From assembly GCA_024291935.2 (NCBI GenBank), contig CM044320.1:28240001-28304000 (forward strand): a stretch of 64,000 nucleotides of DNA, written 5' to 3'. This document shows positions 24,202 to 37,772 of this stretch, one piece after another. The notes below the pieces were generated by a model, which did not search any database, was not told where the DNA came from, and worked only from the letters and a program-made list of their open reading frames with translations. Each line of letters starts with the position of its first letter. The first letter of the stretch is position 1. Made by a program: the position numbers and the translations under genes. Source of the DNA: Okapia johnstoni (lineage: Eukaryota; Chordata; Mammalia; Artiodactyla; Giraffidae).

Positions 24202-25200
<999 letters not shown>

Positions 25201-25204
25201 CTAT

Positions 25205-25740
25205 TTAAATTTTTTTCATTAAAGTATTGTTGATTAACAATTTTGTGTTACTTTCTGGTATACAGCAAAGTGATTCAGTTATATATGTTCTTTTTCAGAT
25301 TCTTTTCCATTATAGGTGGTTATATAATATTCAGTATAGTTCCCCATGTTATACAGTAGGTCCTTGTTGGTTATCTGTTTTATATATAGTAGTATGTATA
25401 TTTTGATCCCAAACTCCTAATTTATTCCTCTCCCCTCCTTTCCCCTTTGGTAACCATAAGCTGATCTTATACATCTGCGAAACTAGTTATGTTTTGTAAA
25501 GAAGTTCATTTGTATCATATTTTTAGATTCTACATATAAGCTATATCATGATATTTGTCTTTCTCTGTCTGGCTTACTTAATGTGAGAAACTCTAGGTCC
25601 ATCCACATTGCTGCAAATGGCATTATTTTATTCTTTTTTATGGCTGAGTAATATTCCATTGTATATATTTATATGTGTGTGTGTGTGTACTACATCTTCT
25701 TTATCCATTCACCTGTTGATGTCTAAAGGCTATTAAATAC
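25205..25740 (-). repeat. Ruminant L1 3' end
   Basis: Antisense: TATACAGTAGGTCCTTGTTG, CTCTAGGTCCATCCACATTG, GAGTAATATTCCATTGTAT. It begins about 100 bp from KCNJ8 exon 3. Confidence 0.9.
25670..25692 (+). repeat. (GT)n microsatellite
   Basis: TATGTGTGTGTGTGTGT within the L1 copy. Confidence 0.9.
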
Positions 25741-25854
25741 TTTTGGAAATACTAGCCAACTTAATGTATCAAATGTCCTATTCTAAACACAAGTACTTGT
25801 TCATTTTCTTTCTTATCTGCATGTATCATTGTGAAATACTGCACTTTCACAAGT

Positions 25855-26177
25855 GAAAAGTGAAAGTGCAAGTCACTCAGTTGTGTCCAACTCTTTGCAA
25901 CCCCATGGACTCTACAGTCCATGGAATTCTCCAGGCCAGAATACTGGAATGGGTAACCTTTCCTTTCTCCAGGGGATCTTCTCAACCCAGGAATCGAACC
26001 CAGGTCTCCCACATTGCAGGCTGATTCTTTACCAGCTGAGCCACAAGGGAAGCCCAAGAATACTGGAGTGGGTAGCCTATCCCTTCTCCAGCGGATCTTC
26101 CCGACCCAGGAATTGAACCGGGGTCTCCTGCATTGCAGGTGGATTCTTTATCAACTGAACTATCAGGGAAGCCCGTC
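25855..26177 (-). repeat. Dimeric Bov-tA SINE with TSD
   Basis: Antisense body plus two tRNA-like heads (GAGCCACAAGGGAAGCCC and GAACTATCAGGGAAGCCC). The flank CACTTTCACAA occurs before (25843-25853) and after (26178-26188). Confidence 0.92.
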
Positions 26178-27077
26178 ACTTTCACAAAAGCATAGTTTAT
26201 TTTGTTAAACTCCTCTAAGCCGATGTCTATTATTTATTGTCAAGCTGTGTTTAAGTGACTCGAGTTATATGGAACATCCTGAGTCATGAGTGAACTTTTT
26301 ATTATTTATAAACTTTAAAATCATATTCATTAGTGAACACTATGTACCTTATATAGAGAAAGCACAGGGCTAAAGGGTGGTACAAAACATGTCATTCAAA
26401 ATACTAGTATTTTTAAATAAAAAAAGAATGTTGTGCTATTTGGAACCAAACGTTTTCTTATTGATTGTTTCATTTTGTTGTCTAAGTGATTTAGAGAATA
26501 CTGAAGCTTTTATAAGAAGGATTTGAGGTAGAGATTATTAAGTGACTGTGTCAGATCATAATTAATAAGGACACAAATCCTCTCATTTCTGGCCTAGTCT
26601 CTGAAACAGACACAAGGAAGGGGCCAAAAAGTGTCAGGGTTGTCTTGGGAAGATTTTTCAAACTGTGCTTCACTTCCTGATCACAGTGTAAACACTGATT
26701 TGGTAGTTTGGGGTGGACTTGCACAATACTTTCGAAAAGCTTGCAGATAATTCTGACTTATCTCCCTAATTGAGAAGCACCACATTTGGTCATTTTTCCC
26801 TTTAATTTATTCACTTAACTATATAACCCTCGCTGCTGTGGCTTCTTAATAGAAACAGTCGTAGTCATGTCTGTCCTCCACTCCAATTTCAAACTTCTCG
26901 TTTTATAGATGATAGGTCAACTGTCAAAGCATTAGCTGTTTCTTAATGCCACACACAATGAGTAAGCAAAATGTTTAAATATTTGGATACTGAGTATGCA
27001 CAACATGCTTTGATGGGACACCATGAATGGTAAGCAAGCACACGTAAGATGATTTTTTTTTCTACTAGGTTCATAAT

Positions 27078-27125
27078 CAGGGATTTTTATTTTTTATTTA
27101 ATTGAAGCATAGTTGATGTCGCAGA
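27078..27125 (-). repeat. L1 3' terminal scrap
   Basis: TTTTATTTAATTGAAGCATAG is the antisense L1 end. Confidence 0.6.
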
Positions 27126-27331
27126 TGATTCCTTTAACTTTTAAATGAAAAAGTGCCTTTCTTATCCTTTCTGTTGCTAAAAAGATTCATGGAAAACCAC
27201 AATGATTGATTTTTGCACTAGCTACACACAAGGTATACTGTATAAACCAAAACCATGGTAAAGAATAAGAAGAGACCCCAGAGAAGGGGCACGGACACAA
27301 CACTGATTTCTAATAATGTATACATACTTCA

Positions 27332-27547
27332 GGCTTTCTCAATGTCTCAGTGTAAAGAATCTGTCTGCCAATGCAGGAGATACAGGTTGATCCCTGGGTC
27401 AGGAAGCAGGAAACAACAACCTGAAGTAGGAAACAGCAACCCACTCCAGTATTCTTGCCTGGGAAATCCCATGAACAGGGGAGCCTGACAGGCTATAGTC
27501 CATGCGGGTCACAAAAGAGTCAGATACAGCTTAGTAACTAAACAACA
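27332..27547 (+). repeat. Bov-tA SINE
   Basis: Sense but diverged: GGCTTTCTCAATGTCTCAGT to CAGATACAGCTTAGTAACTA. Similar flanks (CATACTTCAGG and ATATGCTTCAGG) suggest the duplication. Confidence 0.88.
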
Positions 27548-28212
27548 TATATGCTTCAGGGAGCAGTGTAATGATGAGTATGCCCAGATGTTTCATTTTA
27601 ATGGCTTAAGAGACTATTCATATGCCATTTGTGTATGTTATTTATTTATGAAAGAACTTGCTTCCAAACATTAAATGGTGCAAGACTCAGACTTTTAATG
27701 AACACTTGTTGTGCTAAGCAACCTCAAGAGATATAAGTGTTTAGCTTCTGGTTTGTTCTGCTACAGAGGGAGTTAGGCTGAATAAGAAGAGGAAATATGT
27801 TGGTTTACTTTCTGACTCATGTTAGAAAGTCATCTACATGAAAGGGAAGGTGAACCAGCCTAGAAGGAGAATGTTAAATATTATTTGGATACACTAGAGA
27901 ATGTTCATTTATAATAAGTTATTTTCAGTTTTGATGACAAGGTGGGACATTGAACTTATGAAAGGAAAGGAAATGCAAACAAATTAGACATATTATTAGT
28001 TATGTTTTAAATCTCCTTTGGGAAAAAATAGAAATTTTTCTGTTTCTACTTTTTTTTTGGTGAAAAAGTATTATGTACAGTTGGTTATGATTAAAATTTA
28101 TATTGCACTGAAGTATACCTAGTACCACAATGTTAAAATAAAACCAGTAAGATTTTTAACATTAAAATATGTCCAATAATATTTTTTAGGTAAGAAGTAA
28201 AATTTAAAATGC

Positions 28213-28252
28213 TAAAGTTAAATCAACTATATTTCAATAAAAAGTTTAAAAA
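28213..28252 (+). repeat. L1 3' end with A tail
   Basis: AATCAACTATATTTCAATAA followed by A-rich sequence. Confidence 0.6.
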
Positions 28253-29961
28253 TGTTTAGATAATCATCTAATAAAAATACATAAATAAAATGCTAAAATT
28301 GTCACACTGCTAAAATCAAGTTTGTTTCATTGTATCTGCAACACTATTTCTCATAGGGAACTGAATGTTCACATCAGCAGGAATCCATCAGAGGAATGAA
28401 CATACCTCAAAACACCTCTTGTTGAACAATAAAAGCTAGCAATAAAACAGCTTTTAATAACCAGTGTACTCTGTCAAGTTCTTTTACAAAATCACTGAAA
28501 ATATCTCCCTTGTAATGACATATCTTTAATGAATTGCCTAAAGACTTTTTCCACAAGGAAAGCCAATATATTCATCTTGTGGATAAAATCTGTCACTTAT
28601 TTTTCAAAGCTTAGTATGTCTGTTTCTTTTATCTCATTTTGTGTGTCTACTTCATGTTTATTAAAAGTGTACCTCGATAGGAAAATGATTCACCAATAGC
28701 AGTGCCAATAAATTTCTTAAAGAGAGATATTATAATGATATCTGACCTATACATATCTGTTAAACATAGTATTTTGATTCCTTTATATTCGGTGTACTGA
28801 TGATCACGTACATTTTTTTACCTGTATTTTCTTTGAGACAATAGTTTGTGACAAGTTGAAGACAAGAAAATAATATCTAACTCAATGGTAAAGGCAATGG
28901 ATCAATTCAATTTGGCTTTCTTTCTTCAAAATCTGAGCTGAAATCTGTGGTATGTGATCTCTGTGACAATACTGCATGCCCATTTTGATAAACTGGCATC
29001 ACAAGTACTCAGGGAAGGGAAGAATGGGCAAGTTTACAGTCTGGGTTTCTGCTTCTTGCAGTGGTATGCTAATTTCACAACATTTCAGGATCAGTAAAGG
29101 TTTTATTCTTTCCAGTTTCCTGACAGAATGGTGCCTGTTCAAGTTGCTTTGTTTTATGAATTCTGTGAATTTGGGATATTATTCAGAAAATGTCCTGGAA
29201 AAATTGCTTGTATTATTACAAATATTTCTCTGCAGGGTGAATATTTTTGCAATTGATGTTATCTTTTTCCATCTTTAAACAAAAAAATTAAGAGATAAAT
29301 CACCCCCAAGTAAATGTTCTTAGGCCATGTGAAAACATGAGAAGAGAATCACTAAAACCAAATTCACTTATCTTTGAAACATTTATGATATAAGAAAAAA
29401 AAATTAGGGCAATCTAAGAACTGCCTTCCTATCCTACTAAAACTTTTAGAGAAAACCACAATGTTAAATCACTTCTACATAATCTCTTCCATCAAAAATT
29501 TGGACCAATTTCTATAAAAAATTAGGTTTTTTCTAGTTCTGAATGTTAACAACTATTAATTTTGGAATTAAAGCAAGCAATCATCTATTCAAGATCACCT
29601 TGATAAAGAAGAGCTTAATATTTATTTCATTTCTGGTGGATTTTTTTTTTTAATTTAGATCCCCTCTCCACCAGTGTTTTCCTATTTTTTTTTTCATTAT
29701 TTCTGAAAACGTCACGGGAAGAGAAGTCATGTAACATTACTAGCATTTGCACATTTTTTGTTGATCAGAGATATTTCCTTGTGGATACTGGAACTATGGA
29801 CAGCAGCTTTTTCAGACTGAAAACTAAATGTGTGCTTTTTTTTTTTTTCAAGGAAGGTACTCAGTGAAATCCTTTTTAAATAACCAGTATAATATTTTCA
29901 AGGCAGTTTCATCTATTTTCCTGTACTGTCTTCTACCCCGCCCCAGCCCGACGCCTTCTTA

Positions 29962-30403
<442 letters not shown>

Positions 30404-31039
30404 CTGCGGGAGGGAAACCAAGATTAAGAACTTCCCCTCCTCCTCCTTCCTCGACTCTTCCGTCCTTGCATGGAGGGGTGTGTCTATACCTTACAGGTGG
30501 CGTGCACAGCTAAAGGTAATGATCTTATAGTGCTTGAGTTTTTAGATTTCGGGAAAATTACTTGGTCTGAACCAGAACTGTTTTAGTAGTCCTTATCGTT
30601 TTGAACACTTAAGGGCACAGCGTTAGTTAAAACCAGGAGCCTTCCTGTAAACAGCAGCTTTAATGATAATTCTGATATTACCCGCGCCTGTAGATGACTG
30701 CAAAAACCCAAGCGCACCGCGACCACGAGGAAAACTGAGGCCAGCTTGGTATCACGATCTATTTAGTAAACTACTCACATGACGTAGCAATATTAAAAGT
30801 AGAGAGGGGGAATTCTTTTTCTGTTATTTTTAGAAGTAGGCAAAGAAAAGGTCGTGGACACTCCTGCACAGTACAAATAACACCTCGACAAAATAATAAG
30901 CAGTGTGCTATGTAATTTTACGAAGAGGTATTTTACATTTGAAAGAAGTATGAGTTGCATTTTTTTTTTTTAAAATTCCCTTTTGAACTCATAATGTAAT
31001 AACTTGAACTTCTTTATGACAAAGGGATCAACCATGCAA

Positions 31040-31735
31040 GCTGCAGGAAAAACCCGGATAACAGCCTGCCGGCTGCGTACAGAGTTCATGAAAAGACTGT
31101 GCCCCGAAAATCCCTCCGACGTTGTCAACCTCGCCGGTGTTTTGCATTTTAAATCTTTTGCGGGTACGCGCTCAGCCTCCCTCTCCCCTCCCCGGGAGTA
31201 GTGTTGAAACTTACAGACTCCGGGCCGCTGGCTGGGCGGCCGCAAGTCCCCGCACTCGCCAGCCGGCCGCGGACAGGTCCCTTGCTGTCCCATCTCCGCG
31301 CGCGGGAGCGGTAACTGCGACTGCCGGAGGGACCGATCCGGGGCCGCGTGTCCTCGGGAGAAGAGTTCAAGTAATAAAAGGTGCAATTGATCTGCACCCG
31401 CTGGGGCGGGCTGGAGGAAGCGGGATGGTTGTAGCTCTTCCCCCTCCCTCTGCTCGGCTCTAGCCCTGGGCCGCTGCCGGGGGCGGAGGAGGGGTTGCGG
31501 GGAGAGGAGCTGTGGGTGATGCTCCACAAATCAGTCTCCCATTTCGGGCTTTGACGCACGCCAGCCCTCTGAGGCAGCCGAAATTCCGAGATGGGGGCGG
31601 GTGAGGGTGACGGGAGGAGGCGAATCCGGGGGGGTTAGGGAACCAGCCTGGGGGAGGGGCGGCGGGGGAAGGCGGGGCCTGTAGAACCTGCTCTTTCCCC
31701 AGCAGCCGAGACCCCCTGCCGCCAGCATGAATTTG
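31040..31735 (-). promoter_or_regulatory. KCNJ8: CpG island and probable KCNJ8 promoter
   Basis: A sharp rise in GC and CpG content in otherwise AT-rich DNA, with several GC-box cores (GGGGCGG or its reverse) near 31405, 31595, 31657 and 31672. It lies just upstream of the minus-strand KCNJ8 coding exons, with a good donor inside it. A CpG-island promoter is the natural reading. No convincing TATA box was found. Open frames across the island are a consequence of high GC and are not called as genes. Confidence 0.75.
31215..31400 (-). other. KCNJ8: Candidate noncoding exon 1 of KCNJ8 (donor at 31215)
   Basis: KCNJ8 genes start with a noncoding exon. Inside the CpG island the best minus-strand donor is GGAGTCT followed by GTAAGTTTC, which would end exon 1 at 31215 and give an intron 1 of about 0.8 kb to the acceptor at 30403. 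The donor is visible; the upstream limit (transcription start) is not, so the right coordinate is only indicative. Confidence 0.4.
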
Positions 31736-32009
31736 AAAGGCTCCTAGCTCAGTGGAGAGAACCTCCAGTTCGAGTGCATTGACGTAAAGAGATTTTTTTT
31801 TTTTTAAACCTGGGTAGGTAACTGTGCTACTTCAGATCGGGTAAAACCAGAGATAGAGATTAGCAAATATTCTTCAGAGGCGTCCAGGCTATGTGCACAC
31901 GTGATTATTTACATTAAATTTCCGTCTGGTAGGGATGATACAAGTAAAAGATGTTCTGAAACCCACTTCGTTTATTTCTTCACCAGCCAAAGCTGGTTCT
32001 CAGGGAATA

Positions 32010-32011
<2 letters not shown>

Positions 32012-32067
<56 letters not shown>
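32012..32067 (+). repeat. (CA)n microsatellite, about 28 units
   Basis: Uninterrupted CACACA run, followed by an A17 tract at 32079-32095. It lies about 0.3 kb upstream of the CpG island. Confidence 0.97.
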
Positions 32068-32069
<2 letters not shown>

Positions 32070-32767
32070 CTGCGACCAAAAAAAAAAAAAAAAGTAGAAG
32101 AAAAAAACCACTCAAAGTCTCTTCCAATAAAAAAATTTTATCCCAAACAGGGACTGCTGTCAACACTTTAGAACCCAAACCATCATCTTCAGTAATTGGT
32201 GGCTTTCTGAAATGTTGCACCTTCTCCCTCTTGTGTAGATGTCCTGGATGATAAAACAGAGCAACTGTGCACAAGAAAGGTTATATAGTAAATATCTTTC
32301 TATAGCTTTTTGAAAAGGAGCCAGCAAAGACAAATGTGCTTTCTCCCACAGGTCAGGCCTCCTGATTTGGCACTTGTGTTAATGGAAACTTTAATTCTTG
32401 GAAATTTCATGTATTTTCCAAGACTCAGAGCAGAAAGCAGTATGGAGCATAAACAATATGTTCATTTAATTACCAAGAGACCTAAAATTAGTCTTTAATG
32501 AAGGCAAATGAAGAATCGTTTTTTCCTCCTCCTGGATAGACCTGCTTAACCCCTTGAAGCCGGGGGATCTTAGTCTATTAGTGGTAGCTCTGTTCTCCAC
32601 TGTTGTGAATTTTTACAGTAATTTGTGTAGTAGTTTTACTACAAGTGTGTGGAGATCCAACTGTACAGTTAATCCCCTCATTATTCCATTTTACAATTGT
32701 TTGGTGTACAATTTATTCCTGATATTTTAGCTGGGATAACATTCATTAAATACCTATTTGGGCAAGA

Positions 32768-32796
32768 GGTATGTGTGTGTGTATATATATATATAA
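32768..32796 (+). repeat. (GT)n(AT)n microsatellite
   Basis: GTATGTGTGTGTGTATATATATATATA. Confidence 0.9.
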
Positions 32797-32979
32797 TCAC
32801 AGTTGCTGTACTTAAGAGATAGACAGTTGTAGTAAGAGACATGGATTTGATAATAAACTCTAATACTAGCAAGGATGTAATTAGAATGCGAATGGAAATA
32901 GAACTAATCAAGATATATTAAGACTAGAAGACTAAGGAAAGAAATCTTCATAAATTATTTGGCATCTGACCTAGTGTTA

Positions 32980-33175
32980 AGGGCTTCCTCAGTGACTCAG
33001 CAGTAAAGAATCTGCCAGCAGTGCAGGAGACACTGGTTTGATCCCTGGGTTGGGAGGATACCCTGGAGGAGGGCATGGCAACCCACTCCAGTGCCATTGC
33101 CTGGAGAATCCCAGTGGACAGGGAGCCTGGTGGACTACAGTCCATGGGGTCGAAAAGGGTAGGACATGATCACTA
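32980..33175 (+). repeat. Bov-tA SINE
   Basis: Sense GGGCTTCCTCAGTGACTCAG, TGGTTTGATCCCTGGG, to GTAGGACATGATCACTA. Confidence 0.92.
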
Positions 33176-34660
33176 GTCTTTGAAAGACCAGATATATTTG
33201 GGTTTGGAGCAAAACTGAGAAAGGACATTCCACTTTTCTCAGGAAGGAAGAGTGTGAGGGGGGATTGACAAGAGGGAGCCATGTTTTAGTAACAAACTAA
33301 TCAGCACTGATGCAGCAAGGTAGGCAAAAGAGCGGGGTTGGATGCGTGGGTCCAGTGCTCCCTGAACAACCTCTGTCACCACCACTCTGAACACGTAAGG
33401 AGCTATTCTTGTCCTTGTCTCATGCCCTCTCCACTCTTCCCCGCAGTCCATGAAACTGAGGGCTGCTAGAGAGCAAGGCTGTGACTCAAGCCTCTAGCAC
33501 AGTCAGAGGGGCTCAAAGTCAATGAATGGAAAAGGTAAGGATGAAAACCATGCCGATACCTCAAAAAAATCCCACAAAAACCAAGAAACCAGACAGCCTT
33601 AAATGCTCAAAAAAAGAAGTCTGGACAGTCTTTAGGAGGTAGTGGTAAGCCATGGAAGGAATCTGATTAGAGAACACCAGAAGTGCCTGCTTTAGGAGGG
33701 TTGCTCAGGAACAAGAGGCCAAGATGGCTTTGAAGGTCGCATTGCTAAGTAGAGTCCTTTCAGGCTCTAACATTTTGTGAACTGCAGAAGGGGCCACTGG
33801 AAACTGTTGTGTTAATTAGAGAAGGAGTGAGGTCTGGGGCTCATAAGCAATGTCAGTAGACAATATACAAATGTATATAAAAGGAAAGCTACAGAGTCAA
33901 TATTTGAAGGTTACAGTCACAGAGGACTGTGACATTGTGATGAGAGAGAAATAGTAGGGAAACTGAATGGGAAATGGTGAACTGTTGGGGAGAATTACGA
34001 GCAGATTGGCCACAAATCCATATCGGAATGCTGTGGAAATTCTTGTCTTTTGTGATAATAATCATATTTAGAATTCAGTTTTTTTTCTAGTGAGATGTAA
34101 TTCTTCCAAATATGCAGTTTCAAGTTTTGATTTGTTTTGAAATGATAAACTCTGTACCCTACTTTTTAGTAGTCAGTGCTTCAAATTAATTCAAAATAAG
34201 GGCATTAAGAATACACATAATAAAGGTTAATTTTAAGAAACAGATAAGTAAAGTTTTGGCAATAATACACCTACAAGCAAATAGCAGCCATTCAGATGGA
34301 GAATGTGTACTATAAAAGCATCACAGGCTTTCTTTTTCTTTTCTCTTTCCTTCCTGACATTTTTTAAACCAAATCCTTATGTCTTTTTCCTTTAACTAAT
34401 TTTCCTACACTGAGCTGCATGAGGACACGTAGTTTGTTGTTAATACCACAGACCCAGTGTCTAGAATTGTTCCTAGCTGCTGGAAATGGGCACTCAACAA
34501 ATACTCGTCAAACGAAGGAACGAAGGAATAGTGCTTGCAACCCTGTGTTTCTCTCTGTCTTGCACTTACTCTAACTCTCATCTTTCCTTCTTTGTGTATT
34601 TACAACCATTTCTCATAGTCCACATAGGTAATCTGAAGCTTGGGGGTCTCCTTGAAGTCC
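33176..34660. other. Gene-free spacer with L2-like scraps
   Basis: L2-like text near 33460-33540 (CTCTAGCACAGTCAGAGG) and 34390-34515 (GCATGAGGACACGTAGTTTG ... CTCAACAAATACTCGTC). The rest shows nothing. Confidence 0.45.
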
Positions 34661-34661
34661 T

Positions 34662-34880
34662 TATTGTTGTCATTGTTCAGTCACTAAGTTGAATCTGACT
34701 CTTTTGCGACCCCATGGACTGTAGCCTGCCAGGCTCTTCTGTCCATGGGATTCTCCAGGCAAGGATATTGGAGTGGGTTGCCATATCCTTCTCTAGAGGA
34801 TTTACCTGACCCAGGAATCAAACCTGTGTCTCCTGCATTGACAGGCGTATTCTTTACAACTGAGCCACCTGGGAAGCCCT
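34662..34880 (-). repeat. Bov-tA SINE
   Basis: Antisense, GTTGTCATTGTTCAGTCACT to GAGCCACCTGGGAAGCCC. Confidence 0.93.
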
Positions 34881-35540
34881 CCTTGAAGTTTGGGACCATA
34901 TCTGTCTGCAAAGATTTCATTACTTATCATCTCTCCCTTCTCTCTTTATTTTTTCCTTCTCTTCCCTTCAAATTCCTTCCTTCCTCAGCAACTCTCCTCG
35001 CTACTCCAGGTCCCCAGACTTACAGTTGTTTGCATATGAAACTTGTTTAAACTTGGCATTTGCCGGCTATGTTTCTCTTGACAACTTTTGAACCTAATGG
35101 AGATATATCTGTATCCCTGGAGGTCTTTGTGGACACAAGTAGCTGCTAAATAAATATCTATTATTAATTGATTCTAGTTCTTCCCCCTATGATCCCCTTT
35201 TTCTCATATTATAGGCCAAATAATGAACATTTAAATTTACTTCTGAGAAATTTGTGAAGGAAATCAAATTTTCAAGAACATTTTTACTACCTCAGGGTTA
35301 TTTTATTGGTCTGCTTATTTAATCACTCTTGCTGTCATCCACTTAAAATTTTCTTAACTGTTATATAATGTCCTAATTACTCTTTTAAGAGTGAAGACTG
35401 ATTTGTGCATTACTCCCAGAGGAGATCTGTAGTGAACAGAGTAACTTTAAATTTTATGATTTTCCTGACTTTAGGAATCCAGTAAGAATCTGCTCATGTT
35501 ACCTCCCAGAGAAATTTATACAGTAATTGGGAAATAATTT
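34881..35540. other. Gene-free spacer
   Basis: AT- and pyrimidine-rich; no named feature. Confidence 0.45.
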
Positions 35541-35543
35541 AAG

Positions 35544-35818
35544 GATAAGGCAATGGCACCCCACTCCAGTACTCTTGCCTGGAAAATCCCATGGATGGAG
35601 GAGGCTGGTAGGCTGCAGTCCATGGGGTCGTGAAGAGTCGGACACGACTGAGCGACTTCACTTTCACTTTTCACTTTCATGCATTGGAGAAGGAAATGGC
35701 AACCCACTCCAGTGTTCTTGCCTGGAGAATCCCAGGGACAGTGGACCCTGGTGGGCTGCCGTCTGTGGGGTCGCACAGAGTCGGACACGACTGAAGTGAC
35801 TTAGCAGCAGTAGCAGCA
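35544..35818 (+). repeat. Bov-A2 SINE
   Basis: Two Bov-A monomers joined by CACTTTCACTTTTCACTTTC, ending in a CAGCAGTAGCAGCA tail. No clear target-site duplication. Confidence 0.95.
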
Positions 35819-36009
35819 TTCACTTATAAGTAAACATCTGTTAGATTCCTTTTAGACTTTATGTGCATTTTATTTGCAGATAAAAAGATTTCTGCAGTTC
35901 TCATTCTCCTAAGAAACAGAGTTTGTCGGGTGACTTCAAACAAGAAAGGCTGATGCTTTCCCCATTTGTCTGCTGCTTTGATTATCAAACACAAACCAGT
36001 GAAGTCCTT

Positions 36010-36150
36010 GAAAGGACTCTTTTTAAAAAATTAATTTACTTTTTAATTGAAGGATAATTGCTTTACAGAATTTTGTTTTCTGTCAAACTTCAGCATGAAT
36101 CAGCCATAGATATACATATGTCCCCTCCCTCTTGAACCTCCCTCTTATCT
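36010..36150 (-). repeat. Ruminant L1 3' UTR
   Basis: Antisense: AATTGAAGGATAATTGCTTT, CAGCATGAATCAGCCATAGA, CTTGAACCTCCCTCTTA. Confidence 0.85.
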
Positions 36151-36719
36151 CAGGTAAAGGGTAAAGGCCTTGCATTTGATGACTTTGCCTTTGATTTGAC
36201 TTGTGAATTTAGAACTCTTTGTTTGTCTGAGCCTTATTAGACTTTAGAATTTGGAGAGTCTTCAAAATGACAATGGAAACGATTCATGTTAGCAGCCCAA
36301 ATAACAGTTGGTCTATTTGCTTGGTCTGCTGCTTTATTAGTGTCCTCATATAAACCACTTTGGAACATATTGCTTTGGAATCAACTTAATAAAACTGTTA
36401 CATAAACTAGTAATCAAAACAACATGTTATACACTCACTTTTTTGGAGTTATCATGAAATGGGAATGACAATATAACCCTTGGTACTTATCTGTTCCAAT
36501 GATTTCAGAGAGCATTTCTTTTTGAGATATGTATCTATTATGTGCTAAAGAACCTCACTCTCCAAATTAGATTACCCATTTCTTCAACGATATCCATTAG
36601 AGCCATCAGTGAAAAAAAATGTCCTTGCGACTTGCATGTGCAACACCTCAAACTTCTGCCAGCTCACAGGTGTGAATCTGTGAGCCAGGAAGGAGGCATT
36701 CATAACAATGACTATCTTT

Positions 36720-37270
36720 TAATATACAACCAGGTGAACAAAACAAAGCCCCTGCTCCAATGCATTCTTAGAGAGGAAGGTGTTAGCAAACAAATAGACA
36801 AGGAATACATTCTATAATTATCAGTGGTGTTGAAATTTATAAAGAGGGTAAAGCAGGAAAAGGAACGAGAGTAACTGGGGCCAGAGATAGGCAATTTTAC
36901 ATAGAGTTCAGAAAAGACCTCTTTGCATGTGTGCCTGCTCATTCACTTCAGCCGTGTCCAACTCTTTGCCATCCTATGGACTGTAGACCTCCTGTCTCCT
37001 CCGTCTATGGGATTTCCCAGGCAAGAATACTGGAGTGGCTAGCCATTCCTTCCTCCAGAAGATCTTCCTGACCCAGGAGTCGAACCCATGTCTCTTATGT
37101 CACCTGCATTGGCAGGCGGGTTCTTTATCACTAGTGCCACCTAAGAAGCCCTAAAGGCCTCGTTAAGAAGGCTAAATTTGAAAAAAGAAATCAGTCAGAG
37201 ACTCAGGCAGCTTGAGAACAAGTATAAAGAATTTGAGTTGGGAAGAAGCTTGGTGTGTTTGAAGAATAGT
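36720..37270 (-). repeat. Old L2 split by a Bov-tA
   Basis: AAAGCCCCTGCTCCAATGCA ... GAGTAACTGGGGCCAGAGAT ... AGTTGGGAAGAAGCTTGGTG follows the reverse-complement L2 3' region on both sides of the SINE. Confidence 0.55.
36924..37151 (-). repeat. Bov-tA SINE with TSD
   Basis: Antisense, ending CACCTAAGAAGCCC. Flanks AAAAGACCTC and TAAAGGCCTC form a slightly diverged duplication. Confidence 0.92.
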
Positions 37271-37549
37271 AACAAGATCAAAATATCAGATGGCAATGAG
37301 GAAAAACAGATGAGATGGGAAAAATGGGAAGTGCATTCACTGATCCATCCATCTCTCCATTTACCCAGTGAATAAAGATTCAGAATCTGCATATTCTAGA
37401 TGATGAAAACATTGAGCTAATTATTTGGGCAGCTTTGTGAGAATTAGGTTATTTTCCTGACCTTACCCAAGAGTCGATTTGAGCATCGCATGATGTGTAA
37501 AATCAAATACCTACCAGGTGGAAAGCTACAACATACTCAAAACATCTGA

Positions 37550-37761
37550 TGTAAATGTCTTAGTCACTCAGTCGTGTCCGACTCTTTGCAACCCCATGGA
37601 CTGTAGCCTACCAGGCTCCTCTGTCCATGGGATTCTCCAGGCAAGAATACTGGAGTGGGTTGTCATTTCCTTCTCCAGGGATCTTCCTGACCCAGGGATT
37701 GAACTCAGATCTCCCACACTGCAGGCAGATTCTTTACCATCTGAGCCACCACGCAAGCCCT
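37550..37761 (-). repeat. Bov-tA SINE with TSD
   Basis: Antisense, TGTCTTAGTCACTCAGTCGT to GAGCCACCACGCAAGCCC. AAAACATCTGA is repeated exactly at 37539-37549 and 37762-37772. Confidence 0.95.
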
Positions 37762-37772
37762 AAAACATCTGA

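Larger units (their letters stand above)
31740..32980. other. Upstream flank of the KCNJ8 promoter
   Basis: Contains the long (CA) repeat (32012-32067), A-tracts and a short (GT)(AT) repeat (32768-32795). No exon is supported. It is the first part of the spacer to ABCC9. Confidence 0.5.

Noticed and set aside
30970..31559. Overlapping 100-185 codon frames in the CpG island
   Set aside because: High GC lowers stop frequency. No family signature, and the region is better explained as promoter and noncoding exon.
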